In this document: piece after piece, positions 1-5,371 of the stretch
How the letters are laid out: the number at the start of each line of letters is the position of its first letter
How positions within the stretch are numbered: the stretch's first letter is position 1
Assembly (NCBI GenBank): GCA_028694545.1
Contig: JAQVKV010000139.1
Location: 1 to 6,525 of the forward strand
Direction: 5' to 3'
Source of the DNA: Zavarzinia sp.
GTDB lineage: Bacteria > Pseudomonadota > Alphaproteobacteria > Zavarziniales > Zavarziniaceae
Length of the DNA stretch: 6,525 bases
The notes under the pieces: generated by a model
Databases searched by the model: none
What the model was told of the DNA's origin: nothing
Seen by the model: the letters and a program-made list of their open reading frames with translations, nothing else
Made by a program: the position numbers and the translations under genes

Positions 1-370
1 CGGCGCCGATCGCCGTGGTCGCCCAGCTGTTGGAGCCGAGGACGACGGGGGCGGCGGCGGTCGAGACGGCGGCGACGGCGAGGATGCCGTCCACCTCGCG
101 TTCCAGCGCCTTCACGTCTGCCAGCTTGAAGGGGGCGGCGGCCTGTGGCGGGCCGCCCTTACCGGCATTGCCCGGCGCCACCACGATCAGGTTGCGGCCA
201 AGGCTGGAAATCTGGTCGGTGATCGAGGCGGTCGCCCCTTGCCCCAGGGTGACGAGGGCGATCACGGCGGCGATGCCGATGACGATACCGAGCGTGGTCA
301 GGACCGAACGCATGAGGTTGCGCCGCAATTCCAGCAAGGCCATGCGCAGGGTGGCGGTCAGCGGCATCAT
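1..370 (-). CDS. MacB-type ABC transporter permease, N-terminal part (truncated by window edge)
   Basis: Translating the minus strand from position 370 gives an open frame of about 123 codons that runs off the left edge. The N-terminus has a short basic cytoplasmic segment (ELRRNLMRS, residues 14-22) and a first membrane helix (about 23-42, TLGIVIGIAAVIALV). The periplasmic start follows, GQGATASITDQISSLGRNL (44-61), which is the usual opening of the MacB periplasmic core domain. In this family the permease dimer couples ATP hydrolysis in the cytoplasm to movement of the periplasmic domain, pushing substrate into an outer-membrane duct. The start at 370 is chosen because its ATG overlaps the ATPase stop codon as ATGA and has GAGG 7 nt upstream (378-381). 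A second ATG at 367 is also possible. The remaining three helices and most of the periplasmic domain lie outside the window. Family assignment is firm; the substrate is unknown. Confidence 0.88.
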   Translation of the reverse strand, partial: MMPLTATLRMALLELRRNLMRSVLTTLGIVIGIAAVIALVTLGQGATASITDQISSLGRNLIVVAPGNAGKGGPPQAAAPFKLADVKALEREVDGILAVAAVSTAAAPVVLGSNSWATTAIGA

Positions 371-1053
371 GGGCGCGCCTCGTCCGAAACGATATGGCCG
401 TCCTTGAAACGCACCTCGCGCTTGGCGAAGGCGGCCATGTCCGGTTCGTGGGTGACCATGACGACGGTGATGCCGTGGCGCGAGTTGAGGTCGACGAGAA
501 GCTCCATGATCTCGCGGCTACGCTCGCTGTCGAGATTGCCGGTGGGTTCGTCCGCCAGAAGCAGTTCGGGTTCGGTCACGATGGCGCGTGCGATGGCGAC
601 GCGCTGCTGCTGCCCGCCGGACAATTCCGCCTGCGTATGGCCCTCGCGACCGGCAAGCCCCACGCGGGCCAGGGCTTCCATCGACCGTTCCCGGCGCTCG
701 GAAGCCTTCACCCCGCGATAGACCAGCGGCAGTTCGACATTCTCGATCGCCGAGGTGCGCTTCAGCAGGTTGAAGCCCTGGAACACGAAGCCGAGGTGAT
801 GGCGCCGCAACAGGGCGCGGCCGTTGCGGTCCAGCGTCGTCACTTCCGTGTCGCCGAAGCGATAGGTGCCGTCGCTAGGCGTATCCAGGCAGCCGATGAT
901 ATTCATCGTGGTCGATTTGCCCGAACCGCTCGGCCCCATGACGGCGACGAATTCGCCGGCCTTGATCGCAAGGTCGATCCCGGCGAGCGCCACCACCTCG
1001 GCCTCGCCCGCGCCATAGACCTTGCGAATGCCCTTGAGTTCGATCAGCGCCAT
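367..1053 (-). CDS. ABC transporter ATP-binding protein, MacB/LolD family
   Basis: This 228-residue ATPase would power the exporter encoded with it, binding ATP at the cytoplasmic face of the inner membrane. All nucleotide-binding motifs are intact: Walker A GPSGSGKST (40-48), Q-loop Gln92 (FVFQGFNLL), signature LSGGQQQR (144-151), Walker B LLLADE (164-169) followed by the D-loop PTGNLDS, and H-loop His202 (VTHE). The signature and the PTGNLDS sequence are typical of the MacB/LolD/FtsE group. Length matches a free-standing ATPase domain; in E. coli MacB this domain is fused to the permease, whereas here the two are separate genes. The start at 1053 gives the normal beginning MALIELKGIRKVYG and sits 4 bp after the adaptor stop. 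An in-frame start at 1110 would add 19 low-complexity residues inside the adaptor gene and is unlikely. There is no clear Shine-Dalgarno, so translation may be coupled to the adaptor gene. Confidence 0.95.
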   Translation of the reverse strand: MALIELKGIRKVYGAGEAEVVALAGIDLAIKAGEFVAVMGPSGSGKSTTMNIIGCLDTPSDGTYRFGDTEVTTLDRNGRALLRRHHLGFVFQGFNLLKRTSAIENVELPLVYRGVKASERRERSMEALARVGLAGREGHTQAELSGGQQQRVAIARAIVTEPELLLADEPTGNLDSERSREIMELLVDLNSRHGITVVMVTHEPDMAAFAKREVRFKDGHIVSDEARP

Positions 1054-1057
1054 GGCG

Positions 1058-2224
1058 TCAGCGGGTCGCCGCGCGCTGGATGTCGGTGATGACGGCGGCG
1101 CCGGCGGCAAGGCCGGGACCCGTCGCCTCGGTCATGCGGCCGTCGGTCAGGCCGATCTTCACGACGATCGGCGTGGGCGTGCCCGAATCGTCGAGCCACA
1201 GGCGCCCCTCGTCCGGGGCGAGCGTCGGCAGGTCTACGCTCGCGACATCCGGCGGCGTGAAGCGCAGGGCGCCGTTCGGCACCAGCAGCACATTCTCGCG
1301 CACGGCGCCGATCACATCCGCCGTCGCGGTCATGCCCGGACGCAGCAGCAATTCGGGGTTGTCCACCCGCGCCAGCACTTCGTAAGTGACGACGCCCTGC
1401 TCGTCCTTGGGGGCGAGGCGGACCGAGGTCACTTCGGCATCGAAGCGTTTGGTCGGATAGGCGTCGACGGTGAAGGTCGCCTTCTGGCCGGTGGCGACAT
1501 GGCCGATGTCCGCCTCGTCCACGTCGAGGTTCAGTTCCATCGCCGTCAGGTCGCGCGCCACGGTGAAGAGCACGGGGGTCTGCAGGCTGGCGACGATGGT
1601 TTGGCCCAGCTCGATCGAGCGGGCGATGACGACACCGTCGACCGGCGAGCGGATCGTCGCCTTGTCGAGGGTTGAACGGTCGGAGGACAGCACCGCTTCC
1701 GCCACCTTGACCCCGGCTTGCGCCGATTGCAGGGCGGCCTTCGCGCGTGCCAGTTCAGCGAGGTCCTTGTCCCTGGCGGAGGCCGAGGCATAGCGGTTGT
1801 CGGCCAGTTCGCTGGTGCGTTTCGCCGTCACTTCCGCCAGGCGCAGCGCGGCTTCGGCCTCGGCGACCGCGGCCTGCGCCGAGAGCAGATTGGCTTCCGA
1901 CTGCGCCACCTTGGCTTCGAGCGAGGTCGTATCCAGCCGGGCCAGCACCTGGCCCTGCTTCACCTGGTCGTTGTAGTCGGCCAGGAGTTCGGCGACCCGG
2001 CCGGTGATCTCGGCGCCGACGTCGACCTGGTCGACGGGCTGGACGCTGCCGGTCGCGCTCACGGTCACGGTCAGGGTCCCGGCGGCGAGCGTATGGGTCT
2101 TGAAGTCGACCCCCGAACCGCCGCGCAGCCAGAACAGGGCCCCGATCACGATGACGACGACGATGCCGCCGATCCAGATCCAGCGCTTGCGGTAGAAGGG
2201 CTGGCGGGTCGCGTTCTCACTCAT
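1058..2224 (-). CDS. Periplasmic adaptor subunit (MacA/HlyD-type) of an ABC efflux pump
   Basis: This 388-residue membrane fusion protein would bridge the inner-membrane permease and an outer-membrane channel. In order it has: a basic cytoplasmic tip (YRKR, 11-14); one membrane anchor (about 15-33, WIWIGGIVVVIVIGALFWL); the first barrel strand and lipoyl half (about 47-98, including GAEITGRVAEL and VKQGQVLARLD); a coiled-coil hairpin rich in Ala, Glu, Lys and Gln (about 100-188); the second lipoyl half (IRSPVDGVVI, 191-200, then GQTI); a beta-barrel domain (about 225-300, ending LRPGMTATADV); and a membrane-proximal domain (about 310-388). The helical hairpin is of MacA-like length. The start at 2224 places the anchor at the usual position and has GGAG about 11 nt upstream. 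An ATG at 2251 would add nine residues without a ribosome site. It is the first gene of the pump operon. Substrate is not predictable; macrolides, peptides and siderophores are all known for the family. Confidence 0.93.
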   Translation of the reverse strand: MSENATRQPFYRKRWIWIGGIVVVIVIGALFWLRGGSGVDFKTHTLAAGTLTVTVSATGSVQPVDQVDVGAEITGRVAELLADYNDQVKQGQVLARLDTTSLEAKVAQSEANLLSAQAAVAEAEAALRLAEVTAKRTSELADNRYASASARDKDLAELARAKAALQSAQAGVKVAEAVLSSDRSTLDKATIRSPVDGVVIARSIELGQTIVASLQTPVLFTVARDLTAMELNLDVDEADIGHVATGQKATFTVDAYPTKRFDAEVTSVRLAPKDEQGVVTYEVLARVDNPELLLRPGMTATADVIGAVRENVLLVPNGALRFTPPDVASVDLPTLAPDEGRLWLDDSGTPTPIVVKIGLTDGRMTEATGPGLAAGAAVITDIQRAATR

Positions 2225-2275
2225 CGGGCAGCGGGCTCCGTTTCGGTCCATCGGCGGGTTTGACAGAGATGGGGC

Positions 2276-2304
2276 GTAAATCGCGATCGGACAAGCTGAT
2301 TTAC
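2276..2304. repeat. Inverted repeat GTAAATC-N15-GATTTAC upstream of pump operon
   Basis: Two perfect 7-bp arms, GTAAATC (2276-2282) and GATTTAC (2298-2304), are separated by 15 bp. They lie 52-80 bp upstream of the adaptor start codon, where a regulator of the pump operon would bind. The arm sequence differs from the TGTACC palindrome farther right, so it would answer to a different protein if functional. Beside it, reading the minus strand, TGTA occurs twice with 10-bp periodicity (within 2302-2315), a spacing used by OmpR/PhoB-type response regulators. No regulator can be named and chance is possible for arms this short. Confidence 0.35.
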
Positions 2305-2345
2305 AAATTGATACATTGAGCGAAAGGACGCAGGGCCGGCGCCCC

Positions 2346-2372
2346 TTGCGAATCTGTACTGTTTGGTAAAAT
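2346..2372 (+). promoter_or_regulatory. Possible sigma-70 promoter of the DUF1348-tetR operon
   Basis: TAAAAT (2367-2372) matches the -10 consensus at five of six positions and is preceded by TTGCGA (2346-2351), a weak -35. The 15-bp spacer is short; the alternative AAATAT (2369-2374) would give 17 bp. The -10 lies in the right arm of the upstream palindrome copy, and the expected transcription start (about 2379) falls inside the downstream copy. Bound repressor should therefore block RNA polymerase. The placement is an inference from consensus matching only. Confidence 0.4.
2355..2370. promoter_or_regulatory. Degenerate second copy of the TetR-type operator
   Basis: TGTACT-GTTT-GGTAAA matches the arms of the downstream palindrome (TGTACC-N4-GGTACA) at 10 of 12 positions, with the same 4-bp spacer. 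Its centre is 19 bp upstream of the other copy's centre. It overlaps the likely -10 element. Its weaker symmetry suggests a lower-affinity site, possibly filled cooperatively; that is inference. Confidence 0.45.
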
Positions 2373-2373
2373 A

Positions 2374-2389
2374 TGTACCTATCGGTACA
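2374..2389. promoter_or_regulatory. Probable operator for the TetR-family repressor (TGTACC-N4-GGTACA)
   Basis: The sequence TGTACC-TATC-GGTACA has perfect 6-bp arms around a 4-bp centre. Size and arrangement resemble operators of TetR-family repressors, such as the NemR box, which has a related arm-N4-arm layout. It lies 16 bp upstream of the first codon of the DUF1348 gene and next to the ribosome site. The tetR gene is second in this operon, so it is the natural candidate ligand and autorepression is likely. Binding is inferred from symmetry and position. Confidence 0.6.
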
Positions 2390-2404
2390 GATCGAGGAGC
2401 TGCC

Positions 2405-2872
2405 ATGTCCCCCCGTCCCCCTCTGCCGCCCTTTACCGCCGAGACTGCCGCGCAGAAGGCGCGCATGGCGGAAGACGCCTGGAACAGCCGCGACCCCGAG
2501 CGCGTGGCGCTGGCTTATACGCCGGACAGCGTCTGGCGCAACCGGGCGGAATTCGTCACCGGCCGGGACGAAATCACCGTCTTCCTGCGCCGCAAATGGG
2601 CGCGCGAGATCGAATACCGCCTGATCAAGGAAGTCTGGGCCCATGCGGCGAACCGCATCGCCGTGCGCTTCGCCTATGAATGGCGGGATGATTCGGGGCA
2701 GTGGTTCCGGTCCTACGGCAACGAGAACTGGGAATTCGACGACAAGGGCCTGATGCGCCGGCGCATCGCCAGCATCAACGATCTGCCGATCGCGGAGGGG
2801 GCGCGCAAATTCCACTGGCCCTTGGGCCGCCGCCCGGACGATCATCCGGGACTTTCGGCACTCGGTCTCTAG
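2405..2872 (+). CDS. DUF1348 family protein (NTF2-like fold), function unknown
   Basis: The protein has 155 residues. I recognise it as a DUF1348-type member of the NTF2-like superfamily by its conserved stretches: [16 protein letters not shown] (23-38), [14 protein letters not shown] (44-57), [14 protein letters not shown] (63-76), IAVRFAYEW (85-93), [14 protein letters not shown] (98-111) and [13 protein letters not shown] (117-129). NTF2-like proteins form a cone-shaped pocket that can bind or convert small hydrophobic molecules, but no reaction is established for this family to my knowledge and no catalytic residue can be named. It has no signal peptide or membrane helix, so it should be cytosolic. 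The start at 2405 has GAGGAG 5 nt upstream; an in-frame TTG at 2363 lies inside the operator region and has no ribosome site. It is first in an operon with the TetR gene 7 bp downstream, so its expression probably responds to that repressor's ligand. Its C-terminus (about 136-155) is variable and probably flexible. Confidence 0.88.
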   Translation: MSPRPPLPPFTAETAAQKARMAEDAWNSRDPERVALAYTPDSVWRNRAEFVTGRDEITVFLRRKWAREIEYRLIKEVWAHAANRIAVRFAYEWRDDSGQWFRSYGNENWEFDDKGLMRRRIASINDLPIAEGARKFHWPLGRRPDDHPGLSALGL

Positions 2873-2879
2873 GGGGGTC

Positions 2880-3443
2880 ATGGCGAAGCAGGTATCGGAA
2901 CGGGCGGACGTGCTGCCCTTGCTCGGTGAAGTCTTTCGCGAGCACGGCTACGAAGGCGCCAGTCTTGCCCGCATCACGGCGGCGACAGGGCTCGGCAAGG
3001 GCAGCCTCTATCACTTCTTCCCGGGGGGGAAGGAGGAGATGGCGGCGGCCGTGCTGGCCGAGATCGACGGCTGGTTCGAGCGCGAGATCTATGCCCCCTT
3101 GCGCGACGGTGCCGATCCCGCCGCCGCGATCGATCACATGTTCGCCGCCTGCGATGCCTATTTCCGCTCCGGAAGGCGGGTCTGCCTGGTCGGCGCCTTC
3201 GCGCTCGCCGACACGCGGGATCGGTTCGCGGTGGCCCTCCGGGATTATTTCGCGGCTTGGGTCGCGGCGCTGGCGGCGGCATTGCAGCGTCTCGGCCGGA
3301 CGGAAATCGATGCCCATGCGGCGGCGGAGGCGGTGGTGGGCGCGGTCCAGGGGGCGATCGTGCTGGCGCGGGCGCTGGGCGATACGGCGGTCTTCACCCG
3401 TCTCCTCGGAGAAGCGCGGGCCGCCGTGACGGCCCTTGTGTGA
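2880..3443 (+). CDS. TetR/AcrR family transcriptional regulator
   Basis: This 187-residue repressor has the typical TetR layout. The N-terminal DNA-binding domain (about 8-55) contains the helix-turn-helix SLARITAATGLGKGSLYHFF (28-47), and the C-terminal all-helical domain (about 56-187) provides dimerisation and ligand binding. The C-terminal stretch VCLVGAFALADTRDRF (101-116), followed by a long Ala-rich helix (DYFAAWVAALAAAL, 122-135), resembles the YxaF/LmrA-like subgroup. That subgroup call is from memory and less certain than the family. The start at 2880 follows the AGGGGGG ribosome site (2871-2877), which overlaps the upstream stop codon, so translation is probably coupled. Probable targets are the paired palindromes at 2355-2389; the divergent efflux operon is a second possible target. 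The inducer is unknown. The gene ends 20 bp from the end of the convergent radical SAM gene, with no visible terminator between them. Confidence 0.92.
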   Translation: MAKQVSERADVLPLLGEVFREHGYEGASLARITAATGLGKGSLYHFFPGGKEEMAAAVLAEIDGWFEREIYAPLRDGADPAAAIDHMFAACDAYFRSGRRVCLVGAFALADTRDRFAVALRDYFAAWVAALAAALQRLGRTEIDAHAAAEAVVGAVQGAIVLARALGDTAVFTRLLGEARAAVTALV

Positions 3444-3463
3444 CGGATCCGGGCCGGGGCTGA

Positions 3464-5212
3464 TCAGACCGCCTTCTCGCGCCTCGCGGTTTCGGCGGCG
3501 TGGCGCTTCGCGGCATGGGCCGTGGTCCGGGTCGCCGCCAGGAAGCTGTCGTTGGCCGCCGTGTCCCCGGTGCTGATCGCCGCGTCGCTATAGGCCAGCC
3601 GGTCCGGGTCACGGCGGGCCTGCCGCATCATCCACCGCAACCGGCCATAGGTGGACCACATGCGCGCGGTGCCCCGCAGCGATTTCCAGATGTAGCGCGG
3701 GTAGAAGACGAACACGCTTTCAAGGGGCAGGCCATGGCGGCGCTGGCGCCGGCGGTGAACGCGGATGATGCCCGATTCCTGCATCGCCACCCCTTCCGAC
3801 AGCACGCTCTCGCGGTAGCCGAGCAGGCGATGCACCAGCATGTTCGGCCGGTGGATGCGCAAGGCGATCTGCCGCTTCATGATCCGTTTCAGATGATCGA
3901 AGCTGTAGAAGCTGCGATGCGCCGAGATGAAGGCGTCTTCCCATTCCGCGTCGCTCATGCGCGGGTGGTGGGTGACCCGGTGGTTCAGGTCGTATTTCGC
4001 CATGTCCGGGTCCATCCAGGCCCCGGCCTGCAGCAGCCGCTTGTGGTCCTCGCAACCCGGCAGGGGTGTCAGGTAGTTCAGGTACAGGCAGTCGATCGGC
4101 AACTGCGCCTTGATCACCTCGATGTCGCGGATGATCGATTCCCTGGTGTCGTTGGGGAAGCCGACGATGTAGCCGCAGGTGATGATCACCGGATGCTTCT
4201 TCCAGGCGAGGAACATGTCCCGGTAATCCTCGACCCGGTTCTGGCGCTTCTTCGAGCTTTCGAGACTGTCGGCGTTGATATTCTCGAGGCCGATGAAGAT
4301 CTGGTCGGTGCCAGCGGCCACGCATTTCTCGATGAAGTTCGGCACCTTGTGGGCGAGTGTGTCGACCTGGATGACGAGATGCAGCTTGATCCCCTCGGCG
4401 CGCAGCGCGATCAGCCGGTCGAGAAAGCTTTCCCAGGCCTTGTTGCGGGCGAAATTGTCGTCCGACAGGAAGAAGCCTGTAATGCCGGCGGTCACATTCC
4501 GGCGCACGATCGCCTCGAGATCGTCGGCGGTGCGGAAACGGCTCTTGCGGCCCTGGACGTTGATGATGGTGCAGAAGGAGCACTCGAACGGGCAGCCTCG
4601 GCCGAGATCGGCGGTGGCATAGCCGTAGATCATGCGCCGCAATTCCGTCAGGTCGGTCAGCGGCAGGGGCGCGCCGGCCAGATTGGGCTGGTCGTTCACA
4701 TAGTTGTAGAGCGGCGCGAGCGTGCCGGCATAGCCGTCCTGGATCACCTGGTCGATGCGCCCGTCCTCCGCCTCACCGGCGAAGAGTGAGATGCCGAGCG
4801 CCTGCGCCTCGACGATGTCGGGCGGCATCTCGTCGAGCATGGCCAGAATGCCGGAAACATGGAAACCGCCGATGCAGACCGGCACGCCGGCCACCCGGAA
4901 CACGCGGGCAAGATCGACGGCGCGGGGGAACATGTTGCTCTGCACCCCGACCATGAAGACGAGGAGACGCGAGCCCGCCTTGCGGGCGCGGCGCAGGATC
5001 GCCCGCGGATCGACCTTGGTGTTGGTCTCGTCCATCCAGTGGTAGCGGATCTCGACATCGGGTCCGAGCACCTTGCGGTCCACCGCGTCCTGCACGATGC
5101 CGGCGACACAGGCCATCGAATTGGACGGCACGATCGAGCGCCACCATTGCACGGGATAGCCGTCGTCGTCGTAGCGGGTCGGCTTGATCAGGTAGATGTC
5201 GAGCGGCGCCAT
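3464..5212 (-). CDS. Radical SAM protein with N-terminal B12-binding-like domain, reaction unknown
   Basis: The protein has 582 residues. The N-terminal part (about 1-165) looks like the cobalamin-binding Rossmann-type domain of B12 radical SAM enzymes: it opens with LDIYLIKPT, has VCIGGFHVSG (112-121) and ends near FAGEAEDG (144-151), equivalent to the usual GGPH and GEGE motifs. The B12-ligand motif DxHxxG is not visible, so cobalamin binding is uncertain. The radical SAM core (about 195-400) carries C207-x3-C211-x2-C214 for the 4Fe-4S cluster, then FFLSDDNF (247-254), IFIGLEN (305-311), GFPNDT (351-356) and LTPLPG (381-386). A long C-terminal region (about 400-582) is rich in Arg and His (HRRRQRRHG, 486-494) with an aromatic basic stretch (499-533) that could lie against a membrane. 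The start at 5212 gives the normal domain opening but lacks a clear Shine-Dalgarno; 5308 would add 32 non-homologous-looking residues. Such enzymes often methylate or rearrange lipids, cofactors or natural products; nothing nearby reveals the substrate. Confidence 0.88.
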   Translation of the reverse strand: MAPLDIYLIKPTRYDDDGYPVQWWRSIVPSNSMACVAGIVQDAVDRKVLGPDVEIRYHWMDETNTKVDPRAILRRARKAGSRLLVFMVGVQSNMFPRAVDLARVFRVAGVPVCIGGFHVSGILAMLDEMPPDIVEAQALGISLFAGEAEDGRIDQVIQDGYAGTLAPLYNYVNDQPNLAGAPLPLTDLTELRRMIYGYATADLGRGCPFECSFCTIINVQGRKSRFRTADDLEAIVRRNVTAGITGFFLSDDNFARNKAWESFLDRLIALRAEGIKLHLVIQVDTLAHKVPNFIEKCVAAGTDQIFIGLENINADSLESSKKRQNRVEDYRDMFLAWKKHPVIITCGYIVGFPNDTRESIIRDIEVIKAQLPIDCLYLNYLTPLPGCEDHKRLLQAGAWMDPDMAKYDLNHRVTHHPRMSDAEWEDAFISAHRSFYSFDHLKRIMKRQIALRIHRPNMLVHRLLGYRESVLSEGVAMQESGIIRVHRRRQRRHGLPLESVFVFYPRYIWKSLRGTARMWSTYGRLRWMMRQARRDPDRLAYSDAAISTGDTAANDSFLAATRTTAHAAKRHAAETARREKAV

Positions 5213-5314
5213 CGGATCACGCGAATGTCGTTGGAAAAAACGGATAACGAATAGACCGGACGAAACAGGATATGTGCGGGCAAAGACTATCGTCGATCGG
5301 GCGTGCACCGCAAA
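5213..5314 (-). promoter_or_regulatory. Leader and probable promoter region of the radical SAM gene
   Basis: This roughly 100-bp stretch lies between the icd terminator and the radical SAM start, so the gene's own promoter should be here. It includes a run of six T on the minus strand (5235-5240) and several AT-rich hexamers such as TATCCT and TATTCG, but no pair with good -35/-10 spacing. No recognisable B12 riboswitch fits in this length. There is no clear ribosome binding site before 5212. Confidence 0.35.
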
Positions 5315-5353
5315 GGGAAACGCCCGCCCCCTTTCGGAGACGGGCGCTTTCCC
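5315..5353 (-). terminator. Hairpin terminator of icd
   Basis: Read on the minus strand, the transcript beginning 18 nt after the icd stop can fold into a long stem. The outer arms are GGGAAA and TTTCCC with one bulged base (5347), followed by a perfect CGCCCG/CGGGCG core (5341-5346 with 5321-5326). Next come five G-C or G-U pairs (5336-5340 with 5327-5331), closed by a GAAA tetraloop (5332-5335). Only a short U-run follows the stem (UUUG), so it is a strong hairpin but not a textbook U-tract terminator. It separates icd from the downstream radical SAM gene. Confidence 0.75.
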
Positions 5354-5371
5354 GGATCGCGGAAGTGGCGC

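Larger units (their letters stand above)
2225..2404. promoter_or_regulatory. Divergent promoter region between pump operon and DUF1348-tetR operon
   Basis: This 180-bp gap separates two divergent operons. From about 2270 to 2390 it is clearly richer in A and T than the surrounding genes. It holds two copies of a TetR-style palindrome on the side of the plus-strand operon and a distinct inverted repeat on the pump side, described separately. A ribosome binding site, GAGGAG (2394-2399), lies 5 nt before the plus-strand gene. I could not assign a convincing sigma-70 promoter for the minus-strand pump operon. Confidence 0.75.

Noticed and set aside
394..1089. Long plus-strand open frame of 231 codons opposite the ABC ATPase gene
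   Set aside because: It is antisense to a gene with all ABC motifs intact. Its protein is rich in His, Arg, Gly and Ala without domain signals, as expected of shadow frames in GC-rich DNA.
2363..2404. Upstream TTG start for the DUF1348 protein
   Set aside because: It lies within the promoter and operator palindromes and has no ribosome site, while the ATG at 2405 has GAGGAG at good spacing.
2221..2466. Minus-strand 81-codon open frame across the divergent promoter
   Set aside because: It crosses the operators and both gene starts, has no recognisable features and no ribosome site.
2225..2881. N-terminal extension of the adaptor to a start at 2881
   Set aside because: It would add 219 residues antisense to the DUF1348 gene and place the membrane anchor in mid-protein. 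The start at 2224 gives the normal adaptor layout.
3444..3463. Bidirectional terminator between the convergent tetR and radical SAM genes
   Set aside because: The 20-bp gap has only an 8-bp palindrome (CGGATCCG, 3444-3451) and no stem with a U-run, so no terminator can be supported.
3500..4789. Plus-strand open frame of 429 codons opposite the radical SAM gene
   Set aside because: The minus-strand frame encodes a recognisable radical SAM enzyme. The antisense product has no family features and no ribosome site, so its length is explained by GC-biased codons.
5213..5314. Possible B12 riboswitch upstream of the radical SAM gene
   Set aside because: The leader of about 100 nt is too short for a cobalamin riboswitch and no B12-box-like sequence is visible.
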